From: JAQUBU01 sp036677685
Lineage (GTDB): Bacteria; Bacillota; Syntrophomonadia; Syntrophomonadales; Syntrophomonadaceae
Reading direction: 5' to 3'
Length of the DNA: 64,000 bases
Assembly: GCA_036677685.1 (NCBI GenBank)
Contig: JAVBWA010000004.1
Location: 62,001-126,000, forward strand
Shown here: positions 1-8,423 of the stretch, piece after piece
Numbering within the stretch: the stretch's first letter is position 1
Layout: the number at the start of each line of letters is the position of its first letter
Position numbers and translations under genes: made by a program
The notes under the pieces: generated by a model
What the model was told of the DNA's origin: nothing
Databases searched by the model: none
The model's input: the letters and a program-made list of their open reading frames with translations, nothing else

Positions 1-275
1 CCTTTCCCAAAGATGAGATATATGGATTGGTTAATCAGATGAGGCGTTCTGCAGTATCGGTTCCAAGCAATATAGCGGAAGGTGCTGCACGCGACAGCAA
101 TCCTGAATTTGTCCGCTTTTTGACCATTGCCCGAGGATCTCTTAGCGAATTGGAAACCCAGTTAATTATAGCCAGGGATCTCGCTTACACAAACGATGAT
201 CAAATCTTAACTCAAGTTGACAGAGTATTTGCCTTAATCGGCGGGTTGATAAACAGCATTAAGAAGAAGTTATAA
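1..275 (+). CDS. Four-helix bundle protein, 5' truncated
   Basis: The frame is open from the window edge, so the true start lies upstream; an internal TTG at 27 is only an in-frame codon. The readable product (about 90 residues) has the signature of the small four-helix-bundle family first seen in 23S rRNA intervening sequences (S23/IVP): QMRRSAVSVPSNIAEG near the N-terminus, then an amphipathic helix with FLTIARGSLSELETQL. The biochemical role of the family is unknown; its members are often strewn as single genes in genomes with many repeats. It has no evident link to folP downstream, being separated by about 85 bp that includes a heptamer repeat array. Confidence 0.8.
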   Translation, partial: FPKDEIYGLVNQMRRSAVSVPSNIAEGAARDSNPEFVRFLTIARGSLSELETQLIIARDLAYTNDDQILTQVDRVFALIGGLINSIKKKL

Positions 276-305
276 CAATGTTGATTTTAAAGGGAAAAGC
301 GTGAT

Positions 306-338
306 CTACCCCTTACGCCTAACCCCTCACCCCTTACC
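306..338. repeat. Heptanucleotide tandem repeat array 1
   Basis: Degenerate 7-bp units are read in register as CTACCCC, TTACGCC, TAACCCC, TCACCCC and a partial TTACC. The same unit recurs near 12.92, 13.21, 16.59, 16.77, 25.65 and 29.68 kb. It lies between the four-helix-bundle gene and the folP ribosome binding site. Confidence 0.75.
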
Positions 339-361
339 AATCAAGCGACCGGAGGGAGCAA

Positions 362-1555
362 ATGAACGGACATCATGCGGTTATGATACGGAATAAAGTG
401 GAAGCCCGGGGCTTTTTACAGGAAATTGGGGTTGATGACGGTGCTTATACCTACTTGCTCCCCAAGGCAGTCTACCGCTGCATAAAATTGAAACAAATAC
501 CCTGCCGGCCCGCCAATATCATTAAACAGGAAATGCTGTCCAAAGGGGGAGAAGCTGCGGTCAAGCGCGATGCGCTAAATTTAGAGGGCAGCACGGATGT
601 GCTGCTGATGGGCAGCCTCAAACATTACCGCCTGCTCCTTCAAAAATTACGGCTGCAGCCTTTCGGCCTCAAGAAACTCGCAAGTGAAATTCAAAAAATA
701 TTGGATAATATGGAAGGACCTCCCTGCAAGCTGGTTTTAAACAACGGGCAGACCCTGGAAATGGGCGCCCGCACTTTAATAATGGGAATATTAAATATTA
801 CCCCCGACTCCTTTTCGGACGGGGGTAAATTCATGTATAAGGAAAAGGCTGTGGAACACGCCCTGCAGATGTGTGAAGAAGGTGCAGATATAATTGATAT
901 TGGAGGGGCTTCATCACGCCCGGGATCCCAAATAGCAACGCAAGAGGAGGAAATACAGCGGGTTTTGCCGGTGGTGGAAGAACTGGCCGGACAGGGTTTA
1001 ATCATTTCAGTAGATACCTTCCGGGCGGAAGTTGCCAGGCTTTGCCTGGAAGCCGGTGCCCATATAATCAATGACATCGGCCGACTGCAGCTTGACCCTG
1101 GACTCTTGCCGGTAATTGCAGCCGCTCAGGCTCCGATAATCTTGATGGACAATCGCATGCAGTTCGATCAGGACAAGCCCTATAATGATCTTATCAGCGA
1201 TATCATAAGTGATTTGCAGGAATCCATAAGCCAGGCGGTAAACGCAGGGCTGGAAGAAAGCCGGATAATTATCGACCCCGGGATAGGTTTCGGCAAGACC
1301 ACGGCGCAAAACCGCTTGCTCATCAAGCGCCTGGAGGAGTTTAAAAGCCTGGGTAAACCGATTTTAGTGGGGGCTTCCCGCAAGAGATTTATTGGTCAGA
1401 CCCTGGGGCTGGAAGTTGACCAGAGACTGGAAGGCAGTTTGGGGGTAGCGGCTATGAGCATAATGAACGGAGCCGATATAATAAGAGTTCATGATGTTAG
1501 GGAAAGCAAAAGAGTCGCTCAAATCTGCGATGCGGTGATGCAGGAAAATGGATAA
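362..1555 (+). CDS. folP: Dihydropteroate synthase with N-terminal extension
   Basis: The enzyme condenses 6-hydroxymethyl-7,8-dihydropterin pyrophosphate with p-aminobenzoate to dihydropteroate (folate pathway, cytosol). The TIM-barrel core spans about residues 137-390. It has the pterin-binding MGILNITPDSFSDGGKF (141-157), IDIGGASSRPGS (178-189), SVDTF (216-220), IIDPGIGFGKT (303-313) and the PABA/phosphate segment ILVGASRKRFIG (334-345). Total length is 397 residues against about 270-280 for a typical DHPS, because of an extra N-terminal segment of about 115 residues with no motif I recognise; longer DHPS forms are known in clostridia. GGAGGGAG lies 4-11 bases before the ATG. The end overlaps folB by 8 bases, indicating translational coupling. 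Confidence 0.96.
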   Translation: MNGHHAVMIRNKVEARGFLQEIGVDDGAYTYLLPKAVYRCIKLKQIPCRPANIIKQEMLSKGGEAAVKRDALNLEGSTDVLLMGSLKHYRLLLQKLRLQPFGLKKLASEIQKILDNMEGPPCKLVLNNGQTLEMGARTLIMGILNITPDSFSDGGKFMYKEKAVEHALQMCEEGADIIDIGGASSRPGSQIATQEEEIQRVLPVVEELAGQGLIISVDTFRAEVARLCLEAGAHIINDIGRLQLDPGLLPVIAAAQAPIILMDNRMQFDQDKPYNDLISDIISDLQESISQAVNAGLEESRIIIDPGIGFGKTTAQNRLLIKRLEEFKSLGKPILVGASRKRFIGQTLGLEVDQRLEGSLGVAAMSIMNGADIIRVHDVRESKRVAQICDAVMQENG

Positions 1556-1922
1556 AATAATTGCCCGGGGACTTAAATTCAAAGGCTGTCATGGGGTTCT
1601 GGAGATTGAGCAGCAAACCCCCCAGGATTTTATAATTGATCTGGAGCTTTATTTGGACCTTGCCCCGGCTGGATTAAAAGATGAGCTGGAGCTTACGGTG
1701 GATTACGATCAAGTATTTCATGCGGTACGAAAGATTGTAGAAAATAAATCGTATAAGCTTATTGAAACTCTGGCAGAAAATATAGCCCGGGCCATCTTGG
1801 AAAAATTCGTGGTAAGCGCGGTTGAAGTTACGGTTTATAAACCAAATGCACCGGTAGACGGAATTTTTGATTATTTTGCCGTAAAAATAATGAGGCGAAA
1901 AGATACTCCCACGCTTTTTTAG
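1548..1922 (+). CDS. folB: Dihydroneopterin aldolase
   Basis: Converts 7,8-dihydroneopterin to 6-hydroxymethyl-7,8-dihydropterin plus glycolaldehyde. The 124-residue length is normal for the tunnel-fold family. Visible family marks are GCHGVLEIEQQ (13-23, with the substrate-binding Glu at about 21), VDYDQVF (51-57), ETLAENIA (73-80) and VTVYKPNAPV (94-103, with the catalytic Lys at 98). The ATG sits inside the last codons of folP (overlap ATGGATAA), so the two are translationally coupled. The product feeds FolK, encoded about 280 bp downstream across a repeat-bearing gap. Confidence 0.95.
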   Translation: MDKIIARGLKFKGCHGVLEIEQQTPQDFIIDLELYLDLAPAGLKDELELTVDYDQVFHAVRKIVENKSYKLIETLAENIARAILEKFVVSAVEVTVYKPNAPVDGIFDYFAVKIMRRKDTPTLF

Positions 1923-1944
1923 CGCTCAGGTTCTTATTAACAAA

Positions 1945-2037
1945 ACAGCAGCGGGTTTCTGATCTCCCGCCTCGTTGCAGCGGTGTGTTCCGCTCCGCAG
2001 TTTCCCCCGATGCTTAAAAGCGCAAGCGGGGGAGTAA
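1945..2037 (+). repeat. Dispersed ~115-bp repeat, copy 1 (internally shortened)
   Basis: The core GCCTCGTTGCAGCGGTGTGT starts at 1969 and is followed by CTCCGCAGTTT and CCGATGCTTAAAA. The same core lies at 27077-27130 (same strand) and 15962-16010 (opposite strand). This copy keeps the upstream GGGTTTCT at about 1953 but lacks some 30 bp between it and the core. Its right end (TCCCCC...GCTT...AAGC...GGGGGA, about 2001-2033) can fold into a strong stem. It fills most of the folB-folK gap, which shows no gene. Confidence 0.7.
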
Positions 2038-2202
2038 AGATAATATTACCAAGTTAGAATGAGAAATCATGAATATACATGCAGACGCAGCTTGTCTTAG
2101 CCAGTCGAAATGTGACTTTTTAAAATATTTCCAATTGCCAAAAAACGCAGAAAAATTTCTTGCTCTATAGAAGACCATATGCTATTTTAGAGGGTGAACC
2201 CG

Positions 2203-2724
2203 TTGGTGAATACTGTGTATATAGGTTTAGGCTCCAATCAAGGAGATAAAATTAAAAATTTGCGTGATGCTCTTTGTGCGATGAAAAGCATTGGCGATAT
2301 AAATATCACCAGAACTTCGTCACTATATTTAAGTGAACCCTGGGGAAATCCGAATCAGCCCGAATTTATAAACCAGGTGGCTGAAATCGAGACTGAACTC
2401 AGCCCTCAGGACTTGCTTATTCATTTACAAAATATCGAAATAAAAATGGGCCGGCGACGCAGTGAAAAATGGGGCCCTAGGTTAATAGATCTGGATATCT
2501 TGCTATACGGTCGCGAGGAGTTTAATACTCCGGAATTGACGATTCCGCATCCGTATATGCGCGAAAGGTTGTTCGTACTGCTCCCTTTGCAGGAAATTAA
2601 CGCGGAATTAATTTTTCCTGGCGATGGAGCTAAGATCGAGGAGGTGTCGATTAGAGCTTTAGTCCGAGAAGGAAACCGAAAGATTGAGAGAATTCAGGGT
2701 TCTCCCGCCGATACTTTTTGCTAG
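2203..2724 (+). CDS. folK: 2-amino-4-hydroxy-6-hydroxymethyldihydropteridine diphosphokinase
   Basis: HPPK pyrophosphorylates 6-hydroxymethyl-7,8-dihydropterin with ATP, making the substrate of FolP. Signature elements are YIGLGSNQGDK at the N-terminus, SEPWGNPNQPEFINQV, and the HPPK signature GPRLIDLDILLYG with its metal-binding aspartates, followed by IPHPYMRERLFVL. The open frame begins at GTG 2194, but GAGGG at 2190-2194 overlaps that codon and cannot serve it. TTG 2203 (8-base spacing) or GTG 2206 (11 bases) fits better and gives the usual short N-terminus. The gene is about 173 residues, normal for the family. Confidence 0.93.
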   Translation: MVNTVYIGLGSNQGDKIKNLRDALCAMKSIGDINITRTSSLYLSEPWGNPNQPEFINQVAEIETELSPQDLLIHLQNIEIKMGRRRSEKWGPRLIDLDILLYGREEFNTPELTIPHPYMRERLFVLLPLQEINAELIFPGDGAKIEEVSIRALVREGNRKIERIQGSPADTFC

Positions 2725-2802
2725 TAGCGCTTGTATCTTAAAGGAACAAGACGGTTCACTGGTGATAGTTTGTTTAACTGACCCGAAGAGGGGGTTATTT
2801 CA

Positions 2803-3684
2803 GTGCAAAACAAGGTAGGTATTATCGGGGCGGGGGTTGTAGGAACTGCAGTTGGGGTGGTACTCAGGGATAAAGGCTTTGAGATTACGGGTGTTTCAGA
2901 TCTAAAATCCGAATCTACAAAACAGCTTGTGGACCGGATCGGATGTACCTCTTACAATTCACCTCAAGAAGTTTCTCGCTCGGCAGAGATATTGTTTATT
3001 ACCACTTCCGATACCGCTATACGGAGTGTTGCGGACACTTTGGCTGATAATCGGGCATTCAGGCCCGGTCAAGTTATCATCCATATGAGCGGTGCTTTAT
3101 CATCGGAAGTTTTGGATAGAGCCAAAGATTTTGGCGCTATGGTTTTATCGGTGCATCCCCTACAGTCTTTTGCTGATCTTGATCGGGCGGTCGTGAATCT
3201 GCCCGGTTCGGTTTTCAGTATTGAAGGCGACAAAGATGCATATGATATAGCCGCTAGCATTGTGGAAGCCCTGAAGGGGGAATATTTCTTTATAGACCGG
3301 CAGGCCAAGCCTTTATATCATGCCGGAGCCTGTGCGGTATCCAATTATCTGGTTACCGTGGTGGATTTGGGCATTAAACTATTGGAATCCACCGGTATAC
3401 CCCGGGAATTGGCCAGACAGGCTTTGTTGCCGCTAATTCGCGGGACTGTAAAAAACATTGAAAATATAGGCATACCCCAGGCTTTAACCGGACCAATTGC
3501 CCGCGGTGACGTGAGCACCGTCAGCAATCATCTGGATTGCATGGAGCAAATGGCCCCGGAATTGCTGCAGTTATACGCTTGCCTGGGATATTACACAGCA
3601 GCTATTGCCAAAGAAAAAACGACGATTGATCAAAATACCAGGGAAGCCTTTGAAAAACTTTTTAATGGAAAGAACTTCCCTTGA
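2803..3684 (+). CDS. Rossmann-fold DUF2520 protein, candidate PanG-type ketopantoate reductase
   Basis: An N-terminal Rossmann fold (GIIGAGVVG, residues 6-14, an NAD(P) glycine motif) is followed by HMSGALSS (94-101), HPLQSFADL (118-126) and HAGACAVSNYLV (173-184), which mark the Rossmann-like/DUF2520 family. It lies directly before panB-panC-panD, and no panE-like gene is visible in the window. From memory, a non-PanE ketopantoate reductase named PanG has been described in Francisella with relatives in clostridia. Context and fold make NADPH-dependent reduction of ketopantoate to pantoate a good inference. The start is GTG 2803 after GAGGGGG. Length is 293 residues. Confidence 0.8.
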   Translation: MQNKVGIIGAGVVGTAVGVVLRDKGFEITGVSDLKSESTKQLVDRIGCTSYNSPQEVSRSAEILFITTSDTAIRSVADTLADNRAFRPGQVIIHMSGALSSEVLDRAKDFGAMVLSVHPLQSFADLDRAVVNLPGSVFSIEGDKDAYDIAASIVEALKGEYFFIDRQAKPLYHAGACAVSNYLVTVVDLGIKLLESTGIPRELARQALLPLIRGTVKNIENIGIPQALTGPIARGDVSTVSNHLDCMEQMAPELLQLYACLGYYTAAIAKEKTTIDQNTREAFEKLFNGKNFP

Positions 3685-3710
3685 GGAATCGGCAAGCTAA
3701 CCGGGAAAAT

Positions 3711-3735
3711 GGTACCGGCGAGCGCAGCCGGTACC
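3711..3735 (+). other. Perfect 9-bp stem-loop upstream of panB
   Basis: GGTACCGGC (3711-3719) and GCCGGTACC (3727-3735) are perfect complements around a 7-base loop. No T-run follows, so it does not look like a simple intrinsic terminator. It sits 23 bases before the panB ATG, just upstream of the AAAGGAAG ribosome site, and could affect panB translation or mRNA stability. Confidence 0.55.
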
Positions 3736-3758
3736 CGAAAGGAAGTGTAAAAATAAAG

Positions 3759-4589
3759 ATGGCAAGAATAACTACTTCGACGCTGAGAACGAAGAAATTA
3801 AATAATGAAAAAATAACCATGCTCACTGCATATGATTATTCTCTGGCAGCGATGGTTGACGAGGCCGGGATAGATGTAATTCTGGTCGGCGATTCACTGG
3901 GTAATGTAGTATTGGGTTATGAAAACACCTTGGCAGTTACCATGAATGACATGATTCACCATTGCAGTGCAGTGGCCCGCGCCGCTAAAAATGCCATGGT
4001 GGTAGGCGATATGCCATTTCTTTCCTATCACATATCGATTACAGAGGCGGTCCGCAATGCGGGACGTTTTATCCAGGAAGGCGGCTGTCAGGCAGTAAAG
4101 CTGGAAGGTGGGATTGAAAGGGTCGATACCATTAAGGCGATCCTGGATGCCCAGATCCCGGTGGTAGGACACATTGGTCTGACCCCGCAGTCAGTCAACC
4201 AGTTCGGGGGATTCAAGGTTCAGGGCAAAGACTTGGAAAGCGCTAAAAAACTGATTAATGATGCCAAGGCCTTGGAAGCGGCCGGAGCTTTCTGTGTGGT
4301 CCTGGAGGGTGTACCCACGGTTCTTGCCAAAAAGGTTACCGAGGAAATCACGATTCCCACTATAGGAATTGGTGCAGGACATTATTGTGATGGGCAGGTG
4401 CTGGTCATCAACGATATGCTGGGTATGTTCAAAGGACATATTCCGAAATTCGTTAAAAAATTTGCCAACCTGGAGCCCATAATCCTGGAAGCTTTGCAGG
4501 CCTACAAGACAGAGGTGGAAGCCGGCACTTTCCCTGGTGAAGAACATGGTTATACCATGAAAGATGATGTCCTGGAAAGACTGTATTAA
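3759..4589 (+). CDS. panB: 3-methyl-2-oxobutanoate hydroxymethyltransferase
   Basis: PanB transfers a hydroxymethyl group from 5,10-methylene-THF to alpha-ketoisovalerate, giving ketopantoate. The 276-residue product starting MARITTSTLRTKK matches the usual length of about 275. Family marks are MLTAYDYSLA, VGDSLGNVVLGY with the metal-binding Asp, VVGDMPFLSY, EGGCQAVKLEGG, PVVGHIGLTPQS and IPTIGIGAG. An open frame extends back to TTG 3681, but this would add 26 residues unlike the family; AAAGGAAG lies about 14 bases before ATG 3759. It is second in a four-gene pantothenate operon, and its folate cofactor links it to the fol genes upstream. Confidence 0.95.
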   Translation: MARITTSTLRTKKLNNEKITMLTAYDYSLAAMVDEAGIDVILVGDSLGNVVLGYENTLAVTMNDMIHHCSAVARAAKNAMVVGDMPFLSYHISITEAVRNAGRFIQEGGCQAVKLEGGIERVDTIKAILDAQIPVVGHIGLTPQSVNQFGGFKVQGKDLESAKKLINDAKALEAAGAFCVVLEGVPTVLAKKVTEEITIPTIGIGAGHYCDGQVLVINDMLGMFKGHIPKFVKKFANLEPIILEALQAYKTEVEAGTFPGEEHGYTMKDDVLERLY

Positions 4590-4610
4590 TTTTTGGGATG
4601 AGGAAGAATT

Positions 4611-5459
4611 ATGCAGGTATTTAACAGTGTAAAAGCAATGCAGGATTGGTGCAGGGAACAAAAAAAGCAAGGTAAGAGCATCGGACTGGTGCCTACCATG
4701 GGTTATCTGCATGCAGGGCATGTGTCGCTGGTTCGGGCAGCCCGCCGGGATTGTGATATTGTAGTGGTAAGCATTTTTGTCAACCCTATTCAATTCGGTC
4801 AGGGCGAGGATTACGAAACCTATCCGCGTGAACTGGAACGAGACAGTGCCTTGCTGGTCAAAGAAAACGCCGATGCAATTTTTGCACCCGAAGTAAAAGA
4901 CATGTATCCTTCAGGTTACGATACTTTTGTAGAAGTTTTCGGCGGAATTACGGCTAAAATGTGTGGAGCCTCCCGACCTGGTCATTTCAAAGGAGTAACC
5001 ACCGTGGTCAGCAAGCTGTTCCATATTTGCCAGCCTGACCGGGCCTATTTCGGACAGAAGGATGCCCAGCAGCTTTTAATTATCAAAAAGATGGTGAGTG
5101 AATTAAACTTCCCGCTGGAAATTGTCAGGATGCCCATAATTCGGGAAAGTGACGGTTTGGCGATGAGTTCCCGCAACGTCTACCTGAATGAGGAAGAACG
5201 CCAGCAGGCTCTGGTGCTCAATCAAGCCCTAAAGATGACTGAAACCGATATAAGGGATGGAGAAAGAAACATAAAGAAGATCCGGCAAAAAATCCAGGAT
5301 ATGATCGAAACCCGGCCGCTGGCCAGGATTGATTATATAGAAATTTCCAGTGGTCAGGACCTGTCGGAGCTTGAGGAGATTCAAGGCGAGGTTTTAATAG
5401 CCCTGGCTGTAAAGTTTGGTAATACAAGGTTAATTGATAACCTGTTAGTGGAGGTGTAA
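4611..5459 (+). CDS. panC: Pantoate--beta-alanine ligase
   Basis: Pantothenate synthetase makes pantothenate from pantoate, beta-alanine and ATP via pantoyl-adenylate. It is a nucleotidylyltransferase-fold enzyme of 282 residues. Visible motifs are VPTMGYLHAGH (27-37, the HxGH nucleotide motif), VSIFVNPIQFG (53-63), SRPGHFKGVTTVV (121-133), YFGQKDAQQL (146-155) and MSSRNVYL (185-192, the KMSKS equivalent). A GAGGAAG ribosome site precedes the ATG. It lies 21 bp after panB and 3 bp before panD, within one operon. Confidence 0.96.
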   Translation: MQVFNSVKAMQDWCREQKKQGKSIGLVPTMGYLHAGHVSLVRAARRDCDIVVVSIFVNPIQFGQGEDYETYPRELERDSALLVKENADAIFAPEVKDMYPSGYDTFVEVFGGITAKMCGASRPGHFKGVTTVVSKLFHICQPDRAYFGQKDAQQLLIIKKMVSELNFPLEIVRMPIIRESDGLAMSSRNVYLNEEERQQALVLNQALKMTETDIRDGERNIKKIRQKIQDMIETRPLARIDYIEISSGQDLSELEEIQGEVLIALAVKFGNTRLIDNLLVEV

Positions 5460-5462
5460 AAG

Positions 5463-5834
5463 GTGCTTCGTTATATGCTCAAATCAAAGATACACCGTGC
5501 GGTTGTTACCGATGCTAATTTGAGTTATGTAGGCAGTATAACCATTGACCGCGATTTCATGGATGCCGCAGATATAATCCCAAATGAGAAGGTAACTATT
5601 GTTAACAACAACAATGGTGCACGCTTTGAGACCTACGTGCTGGAAGGAGAGCGAGGGTCAAAACAAATCTGCCTAAACGGAGCGGCAGCCCGCCTGGTTG
5701 AGAAAGGCGATATAGTAATTATCCTAACCTATACTATTCTTGAAGACGAAGAATGCAAGAATCACAAACCCCGGCTGGTTTTTATGGACCATAATAACGA
5801 CATCAAGAAAGTCTGCCAGGGTTCACACGAGTAG
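5463..5834 (+). CDS. panD: Aspartate 1-decarboxylase (pyruvoyl enzyme)
   Basis: Decarboxylates L-aspartate to beta-alanine for PanC. It is synthesised as a proenzyme that self-cleaves at Gly24-Ser25 to create the pyruvoyl group; the sequence shows YVGSITID with Ser at 25 if translation starts at GTG 5463, the same numbering as E. coli PanD. Also visible are MLKSKIHRA at the N-terminus and NGARFETYV and LNGAAARLV further on. GGAGGTG lies 6 bases before the GTG. The gene is 123 residues and closes the pantothenate operon. Confidence 0.95.
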   Translation: MLRYMLKSKIHRAVVTDANLSYVGSITIDRDFMDAADIIPNEKVTIVNNNNGARFETYVLEGERGSKQICLNGAAARLVEKGDIVIILTYTILEDEECKNHKPRLVFMDHNNDIKKVCQGSHE

Positions 5835-5897
5835 GAGGAATTAAAACAGGGTCAGCTACCAGAGACGGCGGCAATCAGGCCATCAAGCTCTGGTATG
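5834..5897 (+). promoter_or_regulatory. nadA leader with displaced Shine-Dalgarno and inverted repeat
   Basis: A strong GGAGGA site (5834-5839) follows the panD stop, but no usable start codon in the nadA frame occurs until ATG 5895, about 55 bases on. TACCAGAG (5857-5864) and CTCTGGTA (5888-5895) can pair, with the second arm touching the ATG. If folded, the stem would bring the ribosome site within about 18 nucleotides of the start. No other convincing ribosome site lies just before 5895 or the alternative ATG 5913. Confidence 0.4.
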
Positions 5898-6809
5898 CTG
5901 CCCTGCACGATTATGCTTAATTTTATTGCCAGAAAGAAGCAGGAATTAAATGCTATAATTATAGCCCATTATTATCAACTGCCCGAGATTCAGGAAGTGG
6001 CTGACTTTGTAGGAGACTCCCTGCAAATGGCCAGGCAGGCTGCTGCTACTGATGCCCGGGTTATAATCTGCTGTGGGGTTAAGTTCATGGCGGAAAGCGC
6101 TAAAATCCTTAGCCCCGAAAAAACCGTCATTCTGCCGGATATTCAGGCCGGCTGCCCGATGGCGGATATGATTACGGCGGAGCAGCTGCTGGGCATGAAG
6201 GCAGCTCATCCGAATGCGGCGGTGGTTTGTTATGTAAATTCATCAGCCGAAGTCAAAGCGGAGAGCGATGTTTGCTGCACATCTTCCAATGCGGTTAATG
6301 TAGTCAAATCTATTCCCGAAGCACAGCCGATAATTTTCGTCCCGGACCGAAACCTGGGCTCATATGTCGAGAGCCAGACCGGCCGGAAGATGATACTCTG
6401 GGAGGGCTGCTGCCCCATCCACGATGTTTTAACCCTAAAGGATGTTGAAAAACAAAAGCTCCTGCACCCAGATGCTTTACTGGTAGTGCATCCCGAATGC
6501 CCGCCAGCGGTTTGCCGGGAGGCCGATGTGGTTTGTTCCACGGGAGGTATGCTGCAATATGTAAAGAAAAGTAAAGCCAGGGAGTTTATTATCGGGACTG
6601 AAGAGGGATTTCTCCACACTTTGCGTGAGAACTGCCCGGACAAGCAGTTTTACCTGGCCCGCACCGGTTTTCAATGCCGTGATATGAAATTTATTTCTCT
6701 GGAAAAATTGACTCAGGCCATTGACCGATTGGAATACCAAATAGAAGTTGCCGAAGAAATACGAAAGAGAGCACGCGTTGTTCTGGACAGGATGATCGCG
6801 ATTAGTTGA
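5895..6809 (+). CDS. nadA: Quinolinate synthase A
   Basis: A [4Fe-4S] enzyme that condenses iminoaspartate (from NadB) with dihydroxyacetone phosphate to quinolinate. It has the three-domain NadA layout: AHYYQLPEIQEVADFVGDS (24-42), DIQAGCPMAD (82-91), CYVNSSAEVKAESDVCCTS (112-130), HPECP (199-203) and CRDMKFISLE (261-270). The likely cluster ligands are Cys87, Cys172 or 173 (EGCCPIH) and Cys261, matching the spacing of T. maritima NadA. The start is uncertain (ATG 5895 or ATG 5913), as neither has a nearby ribosome site. Followed 10 bp later by nadB. Confidence 0.94.
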   Translation: MLPCTIMLNFIARKKQELNAIIIAHYYQLPEIQEVADFVGDSLQMARQAAATDARVIICCGVKFMAESAKILSPEKTVILPDIQAGCPMADMITAEQLLGMKAAHPNAAVVCYVNSSAEVKAESDVCCTSSNAVNVVKSIPEAQPIIFVPDRNLGSYVESQTGRKMILWEGCCPIHDVLTLKDVEKQKLLHPDALLVVHPECPPAVCREADVVCSTGGMLQYVKKSKAREFIIGTEEGFLHTLRENCPDKQFYLARTGFQCRDMKFISLEKLTQAIDRLEYQIEVAEEIRKRARVVLDRMIAIS

Positions 6810-6819
6810 TAGGTGGATT

Positions 6820-8421
6820 ATGATAATTACACGTTACATAGCGGCCCCGGACCGGGATACTCCAGTTGTTGAAACCGACTTTCTAATTGTGGGCGGCGGC
6901 ATCGCCGGGCTTTTTACCGCTTTGAAAGCCGCCCCTTACGGTAAAGTAGTAGTATTGACCAAGAAAACCATAGCCGAATCGAATACAGGACTGGCTCAGG
7001 GGGGAATTGCCGCTGCGGTGCACGAAGAAGACTCCCCCTTTTTACATTTGGAGGATACTCTGGAAGCGGGAGCCGGTCTTTGCATTATTGAAGCAGTTGA
7101 TGTACTGGTTCGGGAAGGACCGGACCGGGTGCGGGAATTAATCGACATGGGCGCCGATTTTGATATGAAGGACGGCAGTGTATCACTTACCCGGGAAGGA
7201 GCGCATAGCAGGCCCCGTATTCTGCATGCTGCTGATGCCACCGGAGAAGCCATTCGGGTGGCTCTGGTAAGAAAATGTGAGGAAAACAGAGCCATAGATA
7301 TAATTGAGGACCAGTTTCTGGTTGATATTTTGGGCAATGACAGCAGTAAAGAATGTTACGGTGCTCTGGTCTACGATGCCCGCCAGCAATCCAAGCTGGT
7401 CTACGCGGCTAAAGCTACCATTTTAGCCACCGGGGGAGCCGGGCAGCTATACCGTTATACCACCAACCCCAGCGTAGCCACCGCCGATGGCTTGGCAGCC
7501 GCATTTCGCGCAGGCTGCAGGCTGGCGGATATGGAGTTCATTCAGTTTCATCCCACCGTACTGTACAGCCATGACAACCAGCGTTTTTTGATCTCCGAAG
7601 CCGTAAGGGGCGAGGGGGGACTGCTCTACAACACTCGCGGGGAAAGATTTATGCCTTCTTATCACGCTCTGGAGGAACTGGCTCCCCGCGATATAGTATC
7701 CAGGGCCCTGCTCAATGAAATGGTGGAGACCGGAAGCGAATATGTTTATCTGGATATGAGTAAAATACCAAGAGTAAGCACCCGTTTCCCCACAATTTAC
7801 CGCAGCTGCATGGAAAAAGGCATCGATATTACCCGTGATTATGTGCCGGTATCTCCAGCTGCCCATTATACCATGGGCGGAATTGCCACTTCCACCCGGG
7901 GGGAAACCGGGATATATGCCCTTTATTGCTGCGGCGAAGCGGCTTGCACCGGGGTGCATGGCGCCAACCGGCTAGCCAGCAATTCCCTCCTGGAAGGCAT
8001 AGTATTTGGCCAGCGCATCGTCGATAACGCTGAAGAAATATTTTACCGTCGGCATATCGAGGTTGACGAGATATTTTCCCACATAGACCGTAGCTGGGTC
8101 TTAACTCCACAAAACGGTTCCATCGGGCCTCAGGAAGCCAAAGAAAAACTGCAGGCTATTATGTGGGAAAATGTGGGTATAATAAGAAATGAAGAGGGAT
8201 TGAAGAAAGCCAACCGGGCAATTGAAGAAATTTACAGCAATGTTGCCCCTGGTGACGATCTTTTGGCTTACTACGAAATAATCAATATGATTACGGCGGC
8301 GCGTATTGTTATCCAAGCGGCACTCTGGCGCAAGGAAAGCCGGGGCGGTCACTATCGCTCGGACTATCCCCGGCGTGATGATATGCGCTGGTTAAAACAT
8401 ACCTCATTTGTCAACTGCTAG
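6820..8421 (+). CDS. nadB: L-aspartate oxidase
   Basis: FAD-dependent oxidation of L-aspartate to iminoaspartate, the first NAD de novo step, usable anaerobically with fumarate. The 533-residue flavoprotein belongs to the succinate dehydrogenase/fumarate reductase family. Marks are the dinucleotide motif DFLIVGGGIAGLFTALKA near the N-terminus, SNTGLAQGGIAAA, SRPRILHAADATGEAI, ELAPRDIVSRA, AAHYTMGGI and CGEAACTGVHGANRLASNS. AGGTGG precedes the ATG. It is in the nadA-nadB-nadC cluster, with nadC separated by a gap containing a palindromic repeat. Confidence 0.96.
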   Translation: MIITRYIAAPDRDTPVVETDFLIVGGGIAGLFTALKAAPYGKVVVLTKKTIAESNTGLAQGGIAAAVHEEDSPFLHLEDTLEAGAGLCIIEAVDVLVREGPDRVRELIDMGADFDMKDGSVSLTREGAHSRPRILHAADATGEAIRVALVRKCEENRAIDIIEDQFLVDILGNDSSKECYGALVYDARQQSKLVYAAKATILATGGAGQLYRYTTNPSVATADGLAAAFRAGCRLADMEFIQFHPTVLYSHDNQRFLISEAVRGEGGLLYNTRGERFMPSYHALEELAPRDIVSRALLNEMVETGSEYVYLDMSKIPRVSTRFPTIYRSCMEKGIDITRDYVPVSPAAHYTMGGIATSTRGETGIYALYCCGEAACTGVHGANRLASNSLLEGIVFGQRIVDNAEEIFYRRHIEVDEIFSHIDRSWVLTPQNGSIGPQEAKEKLQAIMWENVGIIRNEEGLKKANRAIEEIYSNVAPGDDLLAYYEIINMITAARIVIQAALWRKESRGGHYRSDYPRRDDMRWLKHTSFVNC

Positions 8422-8423
8422 AC

